A stretch of DNA of 64,000 bases from Thauera sp. UBA6194 (GCA_002422685.1 DITC01000071.1:128472-192471); one strand, 5' to 3'; positions 17,788 through 26,539 are shown, counted from the stretch's first letter. Program-made: numbers and translations. Notes: generated by a model not told the origin, from the sequence alone.

Positions 17788-19749
17788 TCAGCGGCCGATC
17801 GCCAGCATTTCGTCGAACAGGCGCTGCGCCACCGACATCACCCGCCCCGCCGCCTGGTAGGTCTGCTGGAAGCGCACCAGGTTGGCCGCCTCCTCGTCCA
17901 GGTTCACCCCCGACACCGAGTCGCGCGCCGAGGTCGCCTGCGCCAGCAGGGAGTTCTGCGTGCGCTCGCCGGCCTGCACTTCGCGCGTCTTGCTGCCGAC
18001 CTTGGCCACCAGTTGAGCATAGGCGTTGTTGAGCGTGGCGGTCGGCCGATCCGCGCTGCCGCCGGCACCGAACATCAGCTTGTCGGTCTGCAACGCGCCG
18101 AGCAAGGCGGCGTTGCGGTTGTCGGCGATGCCGCCCGTGTTGTCGGCAAGCTTGACGATATCGTTATCGGCAGGCACCCCGGAAAGCTTGAGCTCGACCC
18201 TCTCGCCGTTCGGGCCGGCGAGCTCGAAGGTCTTCCCGGCGCTCTCCGTTGCGGGATCGTAAGGCAGTGTCGCTGTCCAGCCTGCAACAGCAGGATTGAG
18301 GATGAACCCATTCGTTGCCTGATCGAATTGAAAGCTCAAATCATCCAGCGCGAGGAGCCCCCCGTCGGCGATGCTTCCCTTGCCGGTGAAGACGAGCGAT
18401 TGCACCTGCAGCGACCCCCGGTTCTCGCCAGGCAAGCTCGCAACCACCGGTGCGCCGGCGGCAACGTCGCGCGGATCATCGATCGCCAAGGCGATGCTCG
18501 AAGCGGCATAGCGCGTGGGATAGACGAAGACCTGACTGCCGGCTGCAAGTCCGTCCAGCCCACTGAAAATCAGTCCAGCATGGGCCGCGCGGCCATTGAG
18601 CACCTCCAGTTGGGTCGACTCCCCGCTCGCGATGTCGATCAGGTTGTAGACCCCACCATCGTTACGCAGCTCGTAGTCACCCCCCGTCAGCGCCGCGATC
18701 CTTTCCGGGTCGATCCGCGCATCCACCCCGCTGGAAGACGGCTCGACCCTCGCCTGCCCGAGCGCGAAAAAATTCCTGCCCAGCTCGCCAGCAAGATCGA
18801 TCCCCAGCTTGTGCTGCTCGTTGAACGCCGTCGCGATCGTGGCCGCAATCAGGCCGAGGCTGCGCTGCGCCGGCTCCATGCCGTCGCGCCGCACCGCGAG
18901 CAGGCCGCCGAGCTCGCCACCGGTGATGAGGCTCTCGGCCAAGGGCGTCTGGGTGCCGTTGGGGCCGCTGATCAGCACCATAGGGCGGCCGTTCTCGTCG
19001 AGGGTGTCGCCGATCGACAGCGCCTTGGCGTTGTCGCCGAGCACTAGCGCCTGACCCGAGCCGATGAAGATCGACAGCGAGCCGTCGCGTTGCGGCACCG
19101 CATTGACCTTGACCAGCTGGTTGAGCTCGGCGATCGCCTGGTCGCGCTGGTCGAGCAGGTCGCTCGCCGCGGAGCCGAAGCCCGAAGCCTGCGACACCGC
19201 GATGCGCTGGTTGAGTTCGGCAATCGCGCCCGCATAGCTGTTGATGCTGGCCATGGTCGAGGCCATGTCGGTCTCGACGCCCTGCGCGATCTCGCCGATG
19301 CGCGCGTCGAGCGTGTTGAAGCGCGACACCAGGGTCTCGCCGCTCGAGATCAGCGCCTGGCGGGCGGCGACGTTAGTCGGGTTGGAGGACACGCTCTGCA
19401 GCGCGCCGAAGAATTCGTTGAGCGCCGGGGTGAGGCCGGTGTCGGCGTCGGCCAGCACGTTGTCGACCTGCGAGATGAAGCGGTTGTAGGCGGCGTACTC
19501 GGCGCGGCGGCTGTCGGCGTTTAGCACCTGGGTCTCGAGCAGCTCGCTGTAGGCGCGCTTGACGCCGGTGATGCCGGTGCCGGTGCCGAAGAACGCGCCA
19601 CCGAGAAACTGCGGGTCGCGCGCCTCCTGGGTGAGGCTCTGGCGGTGATAGCCCGGCGTCGCCGCGTTGGCGATGTTGTGGCTGGTGGTGTTGAGGTAGG
19701 CCTGCGAGGCATTGAGGCCGGTCAGTCCGATGTTGAGCAAGGACGACAT
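17788..19749 (-). CDS. flgK: Flagellar hook-associated protein 1 FlgK
   Basis: A 653-residue protein with conserved ends: MSSLLNIGLTGLNASQAYLN and NIANAATPGYHRQ at the N-terminus, and SGVNLDEEAANLVRFQQTYQAAGRVM (in part) at the C-terminus. FlgK is the first hook-filament junction protein. The middle (codons from roughly 330 to 530; 18150-18760) is less GC-rich than its surroundings, as expected for a variable surface domain. It is expressed from a sigma-54 promoter 37 bp upstream and cotranscribed with flgL. Confidence 0.97.
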   Translation of the reverse strand: MSSLLNIGLTGLNASQAYLNTTSHNIANAATPGYHRQSLTQEARDPQFLGGAFFGTGTGITGVKRAYSELLETQVLNADSRRAEYAAYNRFISQVDNVLADADTGLTPALNEFFGALQSVSSNPTNVAARQALISSGETLVSRFNTLDARIGEIAQGVETDMASTMASINSYAGAIAELNQRIAVSQASGFGSAASDLLDQRDQAIAELNQLVKVNAVPQRDGSLSIFIGSGQALVLGDNAKALSIGDTLDENGRPMVLISGPNGTQTPLAESLITGGELGGLLAVRRDGMEPAQRSLGLIAATIATAFNEQHKLGIDLAGELGRNFFALGQARVEPSSSGVDARIDPERIAALTGGDYELRNDGGVYNLIDIASGESTQLEVLNGRAAHAGLIFSGLDGLAAGSQVFVYPTRYAASSIALAIDDPRDVAAGAPVVASLPGENRGSLQVQSLVFTGKGSIADGGLLALDDLSFQFDQATNGFILNPAVAGWTATLPYDPATESAGKTFELAGPNGERVELKLSGVPADNDIVKLADNTGGIADNRNAALLGALQTDKLMFGAGGSADRPTATLNNAYAQLVAKVGSKTREVQAGERTQNSLLAQATSARDSVSGVNLDEEAANLVRFQQTYQAAGRVMSVAQRLFDEMLAIGR

Positions 19750-19785
19750 GTTGTTTTCCTGGTGCGCTGTTCTCAGGCACTACGA

Positions 19786-19801
19786 TGCAGGATCCATGCC
19801 A
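19786..19801 (-). promoter_or_regulatory. Sigma-54 promoter of flgK
   Basis: Minus strand TGGCATG-GATC-CTGCA fits the -24/-12 consensus with GG and GC at the correct spacing. The start would be near 19775, 26 nt before the flgK ATG (19749). In enteric bacteria flgKL is sigma-28 dependent; no sigma-28 boxes were seen here. The nearest FleR-type box is about 700 bp upstream within flgJ. Confidence 0.75.
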
Positions 19802-19827
19802 GGCAACGGCCCGGCGTCCCGCGCGCC

Positions 19828-20886
19828 TCAGCCCGCCATCGCGAGCGCGTTGCGCAGCGTGTTGCCGCCGATGATGCGGGTGAGCTTGTCGGCATACATC
19901 GGGTCGGTCGCGTAGCCGGCGTCCTGCAGGCTGCGCGCGAACCCGGCCGGGCTGGTCTGGCCGATCACGTCGGCGTAGCGTGGGCTGCGCGTCATCAGGT
20001 TGGCGTAGTCGCGGAAAGACTCGGCATAAGAGCCATAGGCGCGAAAACGTGAGGGCTCGGTGTAGGCCTGGCCGTTGGCGTACTCGGTGACGTCGCGCGC
20101 GACCGTGTCGCCCTTCCAGGCGCTGCCGGCCTTGATGTTGAAGAGGTTGTGGCTCGGGCTGCCGTCGGCGTGGCGCAATTGCTTTTGCCCCCAGCCGGTC
20201 TCGAGCGCGGCCTGGGCGACCATGAACTGCGGCGGCACGCCGGTCTTGCGGCTGGCTTCGAGCGCGTGCGGCCAGACCTCGGCGACAAAGTCGCGCACCT
20301 CGGGCGCCACTGCCCCGCTCGCGTCGCGCGCGCTGCGCACGGCCTGGCTGACCTGCGCCTCGCGCACGGCGGCCGCGTAGATCGAGCTGGCGGAGAAGCC
20401 GCCGCTGCCATCGCCCACGCCCAGCCCCGGCACGCGCCCGGCGAGCACGCCGGCAGCGGCCGCCGGGGCGGCAGCGTTTTCCGCTCCACGCGCGAGCACG
20501 GCAGGAATTGCCGGGCGGCGCGCCACACCGGCAAGCTCGAAGCCGCCCTCGGGGGCTTGCGCGCCCGCCGCTGCGCCGTCCTTGCCGCCGAGCTGGCGGT
20601 AGATGACTTCGGACAGCCCGGTGCCGCGCGCCTGCGACATGTTCTGCGCCATCTGCTGGTCGAGCAGGCTCTGGTACATGCGCGTCTGCTCGCTGTCCAT
20701 GAGCCCGTTGGAAGGCGTGGCCTCACGCATCGACTTGAGCACCATGTGCAGGAACATGGCCTCGAACTGACGTGCCGCGCCGCGCAAGGCGGTGTCCGCC
20801 TCGCCCTCGCCTTCGCTGCGCGCCAGGCGCTTGAGGTCGGCGAGCGAGTTGGGGTCGAACGCGTTGAGCTGGAAGCCGGTGTTCAT
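19828..20886 (-). CDS. flgJ: Flagellar rod assembly protein / peptidoglycan hydrolase FlgJ
   Basis: A 352-residue dual-domain FlgJ. The N-terminal rod-binding part (about 25-110) carries FEAMFLHMVLKSMREATPSNGLMDSEQTRMYQSLLDQQMAQ (in part). An Ala-rich linker (about 110-195) leads to a glucosaminidase domain with PQFMVAQAALETGWGQKQ, whose Glu is the catalytic residue, and SHNLFNIKAGSAWKGDTV. FlgJ caps the growing rod and cuts the cell wall for it. The linker codons contain a FleR-type box. Confidence 0.96.
   Translation of the reverse strand: MNTGFQLNAFDPNSLADLKRLARSEGEGEADTALRGAARQFEAMFLHMVLKSMREATPSNGLMDSEQTRMYQSLLDQQMAQNMSQARGTGLSEVIYRQLGGKDGAAAGAQAPEGGFELAGVARRPAIPAVLARGAENAAAPAAAAGVLAGRVPGLGVGDGSGGFSASSIYAAAVREAQVSQAVRSARDASGAVAPEVRDFVAEVWPHALEASRKTGVPPQFMVAQAALETGWGQKQLRHADGSPSHNLFNIKAGSAWKGDTVARDVTEYANGQAYTEPSRFRAYGSYAESFRDYANLMTRSPRYADVIGQTSPAGFARSLQDAGYATDPMYADKLTRIIGGNTLRNALAMAG
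20497..20511. promoter_or_regulatory. Palindrome CGGCA-N5-TGCCG in flgJ (candidate FleR box, flgK)
   Basis: CGGCA-GGAAT-TGCCG has exactly the same spacer as the box upstream of flgG (23528). It lies in the flgJ segment encoding the inter-domain linker, about 700 bp upstream of the flgK sigma-54 promoter, the only such promoter nearby without a closer box. Confidence 0.45.
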
Positions 20887-20896
20887 GACAGGTCCC

Positions 20897-22018
20897 TCAG
20901 ATCACCTCGAGTTCGGCGCGCAGCGCGCCCGCCGACTTCATGGCCTGCAAGATGCTGACCAGGTCCATCGGCGTGGCGCCGAGCGTGTTGAGCGCCTTGA
21001 CCACGTCGGCCAGATTGGCGGCGCCGCGCACGTTGAAGAGCGCGCCGCCCTCCTGCTCGATGTCGACCTGCCCGACCTGGGTGACCACGGTCTGCCCGCC
21101 GGAGAACGGCGGCGGCTGGTCGACCTGGGCCTGGTTGTTGACGGTGACGGTGAGGTTGCCGTGCGCCACCGCGCAGTTCTGCAGCATCACGCGCTGGTTC
21201 ATGACCACCGAGCCGGTGCGCGAATTGACGATGACCTTGGCGGCCTGCTGCACCGGCGTGACCTGCAGGTTTTCGATGTGGCCGAGGAAGGCGACGCGCG
21301 CGCTAGAGTTGGCCGGCGCCCGCACCTGGATGCTGCGCCCGTCGAGCGCGCTGGCCGCGCCCGGATAGGCGATGTTGATGGCGTCGACCACGCGGCGCGC
21401 GGTGCCGAAGTCGCTGTCGCGCAGCTCGAAGATCACGCTGTCGCCCTCGCCGAGCTGGGTCGGCACCGCGCGCTCGACCGTGGCCCCGCCCGGGATGCGG
21501 CCGGCGGACAGATGGTTGATGACCTGCGAGGCCCCGCCGCCTTGCGCACCGGCGCCGCCCACCACCATGTTGCCCTGCGCCATCGCGTACACCTGACCGT
21601 CGGCGCCCTTGAGCGGCGTCATCACCAGGGTGCCGCCGCGCAGGCTCTTGGCGTTGCCGATCGAGGACACGGTGACGTCGAGCGGCTGCCCCGGGCGCGC
21701 GAACGGCGGCAGGTTTGCGGTGACCATCACCGCGGCCACGTTCTTGAGCTGCAGGTTGGTGCCCGGCGGCAGGGTCACGCCGAGGTTGCCGAGCATGTTG
21801 ATGACGCTCTGCACGGTGAAAGGCGTCTGCGTGGTCTGGTCGCCCGAGCCGTCCAGGCCGACGACCAGGCCATAGCCGACGAGCTGGTTGTCGCGCACAC
21901 CGGCGACGGTGGCGAGATCCTTGATGCGCTCGGCCGCGGCATGCGCCCCGCCATGAAAGATCAGCACCGCGACGAAGGCGGCCGCGGCGCGTAGGAACAA
22001 TGAACTCAGGTAAGACAT
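20897..22018 (-). CDS. flgI: Flagellar P-ring protein FlgI
   Basis: A 373-residue protein with a Sec signal peptide (about 1-22, ending GGAHA) and the conserved FlgI body beginning AERIKDLATVAGVRDNQLVGYGLVVGLDGSGD (in part). FlgI builds the periplasmic P ring, the bearing in the peptidoglycan layer. The ATG at 22018 was chosen because it directly precedes the signal peptide; a start at 22051 would add a charged stretch before it. It sits 10 bp after flgH and 10 bp before flgJ. Confidence 0.97.
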   Translation of the reverse strand: MSYLSSLFLRAAAAFVAVLIFHGGAHAAAERIKDLATVAGVRDNQLVGYGLVVGLDGSGDQTTQTPFTVQSVINMLGNLGVTLPPGTNLQLKNVAAVMVTANLPPFARPGQPLDVTVSSIGNAKSLRGGTLVMTPLKGADGQVYAMAQGNMVVGGAGAQGGGASQVINHLSAGRIPGGATVERAVPTQLGEGDSVIFELRDSDFGTARRVVDAINIAYPGAASALDGRSIQVRAPANSSARVAFLGHIENLQVTPVQQAAKVIVNSRTGSVVMNQRVMLQNCAVAHGNLTVTVNNQAQVDQPPPFSGGQTVVTQVGQVDIEQEGGALFNVRGAANLADVVKALNTLGATPMDLVSILQAMKSAGALRAELEVI

Positions 22019-22028
22019 GGCGCGCCCC

Positions 22029-22703
22029 TCAGAACGGCATGATGGCGACAAAGAACCGCTGCAGCCAGCCCATGGTGTTGGATTCGTCGATGAAGCCGCT
22101 GCCGCGATATTCGATGCGCGCGTCGGCGACCTGGGTCGATTGCACGGTGTTGGACGAGGTGACGGTGTTGGGGTTGATCACGCCCGAGAAGCGGATGAAC
22201 TCGTTGCCCTGGTTGATCGCGACCATCTTCTCGCCCGACACGAGCAGGTTGCCGTTGGGATACACGTCGATGACGGTGACCGTGATCGTGCCGTTGAAGG
22301 CGTTGTTGGCCGCGGCCGCGCCCTTGCCGTTGAAGTCGGATTCGGCGTCGGCCTCGAGCTCGAGGCCGTTGAGGCCCTTGAGCGGCAGGCGCGAGATCGG
22401 CCCGATGCCGGCGCTCATGTTGCCGTTGCGGCTGGCGTTGGCGTTGGCGCTCTTTTGCGCGGTGTTGCGCTCGACGAGGTTGATCGTGATCGTGTCGCCG
22501 ACATGGCGCGCGCGCCGGTCCTCGAACAGCGGGCGAGCGTAGGCGGTCTGGTAGATGGCGCCATTGCCGGTCACAGCCTGGGCGCGCGACTCGGGGCGCG
22601 CGGTCATGGGCTGATGCACCGCGGTCGGCGGCGTCGGCTGAATGGCCGCGCAACCGGACAGCAGCGCCAGCACGGTCATCATGAGCAGAGCGGAGCGCTT
22701 CAT
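22029..22703 (-). CDS. flgH: Flagellar L-ring protein FlgH
   Basis: A 224-residue lipoprotein with lipobox LLSGC (Cys18). It contains the FlgH signature VGDTITINLVERNTAQKSANA and the C-terminal VINPNTVTSSNTVQSTQVADARIEYRG (in part). FlgH forms the outer-membrane L ring. The start at 22703 gives a normal lipoprotein signal; the gene follows flgG by 11 bp. Confidence 0.96.
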   Translation of the reverse strand: MKRSALLMMTVLALLSGCAAIQPTPPTAVHQPMTARPESRAQAVTGNGAIYQTAYARPLFEDRRARHVGDTITINLVERNTAQKSANANASRNGNMSAGIGPISRLPLKGLNGLELEADAESDFNGKGAAAANNAFNGTITVTVIDVYPNGNLLVSGEKMVAINQGNEFIRFSGVINPNTVTSSNTVQSTQVADARIEYRGSGFIDESNTMGWLQRFFVAIMPF

Positions 22704-22714
22704 CGCAGCCTGCC

Positions 22715-23497
22715 TCAGAGCTGGGTCAGCCGACCGAGCATCTGGTCGGAGGTGGAGATGGCGCGCGAGTTGAGCTCGTAGGCGCGTTGGGTGACGATCA
22801 TGCTCACCAACTCCTCGGCCACGTTGACGTTGGAGACCTCGACATAGCCCTGGTTGAGCACCCCTGCCCCGTTGGTGCCGGGCTGGGTGGGCGTGGCGAC
22901 GCCGCTCGATGCGGTCTCGTAGAACAGGTTCTCGCCCGCGGCCTGCAGGCCGCCCGGGTTGACGAAGGTGGCGAGTTGCACGGCGCCGATCTCCACCGGC
23001 GCGACCCCGCCCGCCTGCAGCACGCTCACGGTGCCGTCCTTGCCCACGGTGACGGTGAGCGCATCCGCGGGAATGTTGATGTTGTCGGCCAGCGTGTAGC
23101 CACTGGCGGTGACCACGTTGCCCTGGCTGTCGAGCTGGAAGGCGCCGTCGCGGGTGTAGGCGGTGGTGCCGTCGGGCATCGCGACCTGAAAGAAGCCGTT
23201 GCCCTGCACTGCCACGTCGAGCGAGCCGCCGGTCTGCTGCAGCGTGCCCTGGGTGAAGATGCGCTCGGTCGCCACCGGCTTGACGCCGGTGCCGATCTGC
23301 AGGCCGCTGGAGATCTGCGTCTGCTGGGTCGACTGCGCGCCGGGCTGGCGGATGGTCTGGTAGAGCAGGTCTTCGAAGATCGCGCGCTGGCGCTTGAAGC
23401 CGTTGGTCGAGACGTTGGCCAGGTTGTTGGAGATCACGTCCAGATGGGTTTGCTGGGCGTCCAGCCCGGTACGGGCGGTCCACAGTGAGCGGATCAT
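22715..23497 (-). CDS. flgG: Flagellar distal rod protein FlgG
   Basis: A 260-residue rod protein with the N-terminal motif MIRSLWTARTGLDAQQ, NLANVSTNGFKRQRAIFEDL and the C-terminal SNVNVAEELVSMIVTQRAYELNSRAI (in part). FlgG forms the distal rod. It is the first gene after an intrinsic terminator and a sigma-54 promoter with downstream boxes, so it heads the flgGHIJ unit rather than continuing flgBCDEF. Confidence 0.97.
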   Translation of the reverse strand: MIRSLWTARTGLDAQQTHLDVISNNLANVSTNGFKRQRAIFEDLLYQTIRQPGAQSTQQTQISSGLQIGTGVKPVATERIFTQGTLQQTGGSLDVAVQGNGFFQVAMPDGTTAYTRDGAFQLDSQGNVVTASGYTLADNINIPADALTVTVGKDGTVSVLQAGGVAPVEIGAVQLATFVNPGGLQAAGENLFYETASSGVATPTQPGTNGAGVLNQGYVEVSNVNVAEELVSMIVTQRAYELNSRAISTSDQMLGRLTQL

Positions 23498-23527
23498 GAT
23501 GAAGTCCTTTGCCGTGCGTTGCCGGTG

Positions 23528-23583
23528 CGGCAGGAATTGCCGGGGTAGTACAGAGGGAGCCGGAAATTGCCGCCGCGTTGCCG
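23528..23583. promoter_or_regulatory. Palindrome CGGCA-N5-TGCCG with extra half-sites in the flgG leader
   Basis: CGGCA-GGAAT-TGCCG lies at 23528-23542. Two further TGCCG half-sites follow at 23568-23572 and 23579-23583, 11 bp apart (one helical turn). All lie between the proposed flgG start point (about 23631) and its ATG, roughly +50 to +100. Activator sites downstream of sigma-54 promoters are known for FlrC in Vibrio flagellar genes; the assignment to FleR is inferred. Confidence 0.55.
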
Positions 23584-23641
23584 CTTTTTCGATGGGATCA
23601 GTTTAGGGCGCTGCCGTCACCGACCATCCCGGAATAAGCAA

Positions 23642-23657
23642 TGCAAAAACCGTGCTA
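23642..23657 (-). promoter_or_regulatory. Sigma-54 promoter of flgG operon
   Basis: Minus strand TAGCACG-GTTT-TTGCA matches the consensus in spacing and all core bases except the first G of the -24 GG. It lies directly behind the flgF terminator, 145 bp upstream of flgG. The mismatch may make it strictly activator dependent. Confidence 0.6.
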
Positions 23658-23660
23658 ATC

Positions 23661-23692
23661 AAAAAGGCCGGGCGCTGGATGCGGCCCGGCCT
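23661..23692 (-). terminator. Intrinsic terminator after flgF
   Basis: On the minus strand AGGCCGGGC and GCCCGGCCT (9-bp perfect stem at 23665-23673 and 23684-23692, 10-nt loop) are followed by a run of T (A at 23661-23665 on the plus strand). It begins 20 bp after flgF and splits flgBCDEF from flgGHIJ. Confidence 0.85.
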
Positions 23693-23711
23693 GGCGCGAC
23701 GCGGCGCCCGA

Positions 23712-24449
23712 TCAGCTGCGGCCGAGCACCTGCGCGGCGGCGCGGTCGTTCTGCTCGGCGGTGCTGAGCATGCGCGTCTGCATCTCGAACTGACGCGCAA
23801 GCGAGATCATCTGCACCATCTGGTCGACGACGTTGACGTTGCTGCCTTCGAGATAGCCTCCGGCCACGCGCACGTTGGGGTCGACCGGCGCCGGCGCGCC
23901 ACCCTGCACACGAAACAGGCCATCGTCGCCACGCACCATGTCGGCTTCGGGCGGATTGACCAGCTTGAGCTGGCCGACCACGTTGACCACGCCCGGCTGG
24001 TCGGGCTGGGAGGCGGAGATCGAGCCGTCGGCGCCGATGGTGATCTCGTTGTCGGGCGGGATCGTGACCGGCCCGCCGTCGCCCAGCACCGGCTTGCCGT
24101 CGCGCGTCTGCAGGATGCCGTTGGCGCTGACCTCGAGGCTGCCGTTGCGGGTGTAGGCCTCGCTGCCGTCGGGCATCTGCACCGCCAGCCAGCCCTTGCC
24201 CTGCAGCGCCACGTCAAACGCGCGCCCGGTGCGTTGCAGCGCGCCCTGCTCGAAGTTGGTGGCGACGCTGGCGTCGACCGTGAATGCACGCGTGTGCATG
24301 GCCTCGGTCTGCACCTCGACCGCGCGCAGCTTGTGCAATTCGGCGCGAAAACCGGTGGAGGTGGCGTTGGCGAGGTTGTGCGCGACCGCCGCCTGCTGGT
24401 CCATGGTGCCCTTGGCGCCGGTCATCGCGGTGTAGATCAGGCGGTCCAT
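23712..24449 (-). CDS. flgF: Flagellar proximal rod protein FlgF
   Basis: A 245-residue rod protein with MDRLIYTAMTGAKGTMDQQ, HNLANATSTGFRAEL and the C-terminal YLEGSNVNVVDQMVQMISLARQFEMQTRML (in part), all typical for FlgF. It forms part of the proximal rod. It is the last gene of flgBCDEF, 29 bp after flgE, and is followed by a strong terminator. Confidence 0.96.
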   Translation of the reverse strand: MDRLIYTAMTGAKGTMDQQAAVAHNLANATSTGFRAELHKLRAVEVQTEAMHTRAFTVDASVATNFEQGALQRTGRAFDVALQGKGWLAVQMPDGSEAYTRNGSLEVSANGILQTRDGKPVLGDGGPVTIPPDNEITIGADGSISASQPDQPGVVNVVGQLKLVNPPEADMVRGDDGLFRVQGGAPAPVDPNVRVAGGYLEGSNVNVVDQMVQMISLARQFEMQTRMLSTAEQNDRAAAQVLGRS

Positions 24450-24478
24450 CGCTGGCCTCTCGTGTCAGTGCTTTACGC

Positions 24479-25804
24479 TTAGCGCAGGTTCACCAAGGTC
24501 TGCAGAATCTGGTCCTGCGCCTTGATCGATTGCGCGTTGGCCTGGTAGTTGCGCTGCTGGATGATCATCTGCACCAGCTCGCTGGTGAGCTCAACGTTGG
24601 CGTCCTCGACCATGCCGGAGGAGATCACGCCCGCTACGCCCTCACCGGGCTTGGTGGGGGCGGTGAGGCCGGATTCGAGCGTCGCCTCCCAGTAGTTGTT
24701 ACCGATGGAGCTCAGGGCGTTGGCGTTGCGGAAAGTCTGGATGCCGAGCTGAGCGAGCGCCACCGTCTCGCCGTTGGTGTAGCGGCCAGTGATGATGCCG
24801 TCGCGCCCCACGGACACGCCCGCAAGTTCGCCGCCGGTGTAGCCGTTCTGCGTAAGCTCAGTGATCAGGTAGGGGCCTCCGATCTGGCGCATGTTGGCGA
24901 AATCAACGCTGAACGACATGGGCGAGGCGTCGGGCGTATATTCGGCCGGAACCTCGAAGGGGCTGATGGTATCCGGGCCGGTCGTGCCAATCAGCAGGCC
25001 CTTCTCGTCGAACTTCAACTCCCATATGAAGTCGTTCGTGTCCGGCGCCGAGTCCGGGATCGGCTTGTCACCGTCGACGCTCGTATGCACGCGCCAGGTG
25101 TTGGTGGCGGTGTCTGCGTTCAGCTTTTCAAAATAGAAGGTCAGCTCGTGCGACTTGCCAAGACTGTCGAACACTTCGATTGAAGTCGAGAAGTTGTAAG
25201 TGCGCGCATCGCGCCAGTTGTCCCCATCAAGCGGGAACAAGCCGTCGGCATCGCCTTCGAAGACCGACGGATAAGCCTCCTTCGGGCTAAGTGAATTCGC
25301 ATCCAGATTGCCACCAATGGTGATCGTGTCCGTCGTTTGCGGCAGTGAGCCGATGATCGGGATCTGCAACTCCTTCAAGCCGCCCACCGGGCTGGGCAAC
25401 TGCCCGGTCGACGCGAGGCTCTGGAAGCCCATCAGCTTCTCGCCGGTCGGGGTCACGATGAAACCGTTCTTGTCGAGCTCGAACTGACCGTTACGCGTAT
25501 AGACATCCGGCCCGTCGGAGCGCCCGACGATGAAGAAGCCGTCGCCGTTGATCGCCAGGTCGAGCGGGTTGTTGGTCGTGGTCAGGTTGCCCTGGGTGAA
25601 GGTCTGGCGCACGCCACCGAGCGTGCTGCCGGCGCCCACCTGCTTGCCCGACACCGAGCCGGTCAGCGACGCCGCATAGACGTCGGCGAACACCGCGCCG
25701 CCGGTCTTGAAACCCACGGTGTTGGTGTTGGCGACGTTGTTCGAAATGATGTCCAGGGCCTTGGAGGAAACGTTCAGGCCGCTCAAACCTTGCTGGAAAG
25801 ACAT
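24479..25804 (-). CDS. flgE: Flagellar hook protein FlgE
   Basis: A 441-residue hook subunit with MSFQQGLSGLNVSSKALDII and NNVANTNTVGFKTG at the N-terminus and VEDANVELTSELVQMIIQQRNYQANAQSI (in part) at the C-terminus. The central domain (about 140-310; 24870-25390) uses noticeably fewer GC-ending codons than the conserved ends, consistent with a variable exposed domain. FlgE polymerises into the hook under the FlgD cap. Confidence 0.97.
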   Translation of the reverse strand: MSFQQGLSGLNVSSKALDIISNNVANTNTVGFKTGGAVFADVYAASLTGSVSGKQVGAGSTLGGVRQTFTQGNLTTTNNPLDLAINGDGFFIVGRSDGPDVYTRNGQFELDKNGFIVTPTGEKLMGFQSLASTGQLPSPVGGLKELQIPIIGSLPQTTDTITIGGNLDANSLSPKEAYPSVFEGDADGLFPLDGDNWRDARTYNFSTSIEVFDSLGKSHELTFYFEKLNADTATNTWRVHTSVDGDKPIPDSAPDTNDFIWELKFDEKGLLIGTTGPDTISPFEVPAEYTPDASPMSFSVDFANMRQIGGPYLITELTQNGYTGGELAGVSVGRDGIITGRYTNGETVALAQLGIQTFRNANALSSIGNNYWEATLESGLTAPTKPGEGVAGVISSGMVEDANVELTSELVQMIIQQRNYQANAQSIKAQDQILQTLVNLR

Positions 25805-25819
25805 GATCGGGGCTCCGGA

Positions 25820-26491
25820 TCAGAGGATCTGCTTGATGTCGTTGTATTTGAAGATGCCGAGCTCGCCGACCTGGAAGTCGGTGCCGGCGGCGCCGCGGAT
25901 CACGCTGGTGACCGGGCCGAACTCGAGCGTGCGGCCGGTGACTTTTTCGCCTTCCATGGTGGCGCTCATCTCGATCGTGTAGACGCCCTGGGCGGCCTGC
26001 GCGCCGTCGTTGGCGGTGCCGTCCCAGATGAAGTTCTGGCTGCCTGCCTCGACGTTGTCGAGCTGGATCTGCTTGACCTCGAGGCCGGAGGCGTCCTTGA
26101 CCGACAGCACCACCTTGTCCGCCGGCGCATCGAGCTCGAAGCCGCCGATCGCACCGGATTCGGTGAGCGACAGCTTCTTGCCCTCGACCAGCACACCGCG
26201 GCCCACCAGGGCAGCGGCCTGCATCGAGTCGCTCTCGGCCTGGTTGTCCACAAAGGACTCGAACATCTTGTTGAGGCGCTCGATGCCGTCGACGGTGCTC
26301 ATCTGCGCGAGCTGCGAGGTGACCTCGGCGTTCTCCATCGGGTTCATCGGGTCCTGATTCTTCAGCTGCGTGGTCAGCAGCGTGAGAAAGCGCGCCTGCA
26401 TGTCCTCTTCGGGCGCGGCGACCGACTTGCTCCGGGTATTGATGCTGGCGAGCACATCGGCTGCGCTGGTGGTGTTCGATACGGTGCTCAT
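25820..26491 (-). CDS. flgD: Flagellar hook assembly protein FlgD (hook cap)
   Basis: A 223-residue protein with the conserved FlgD N-terminal region MQARFLTLLTTQLKNQDPMNPMENAEVTSQLAQMSTVDGIERLN (in part) and a C-terminal FlgD Ig-like/Tudor region with NFIWDGTANDGAQAAQGVYTIEM. FlgD caps the growing hook and is later replaced. It lies between flgC and flgE, 15 bp before flgE, with an AGGAGAG ribosome site. Confidence 0.96.
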   Translation of the reverse strand: MSTVSNTTSAADVLASINTRSKSVAAPEEDMQARFLTLLTTQLKNQDPMNPMENAEVTSQLAQMSTVDGIERLNKMFESFVDNQAESDSMQAAALVGRGVLVEGKKLSLTESGAIGGFELDAPADKVVLSVKDASGLEVKQIQLDNVEAGSQNFIWDGTANDGAQAAQGVYTIEMSATMEGEKVTGRTLEFGPVTSVIRGAAGTDFQVGELGIFKYNDIKQIL

Positions 26492-26539
26492 TGATCTCTC
26501 CTGCTCGCGGCGTTGTCCGCGTTACGGCCGGGGGGTGTG

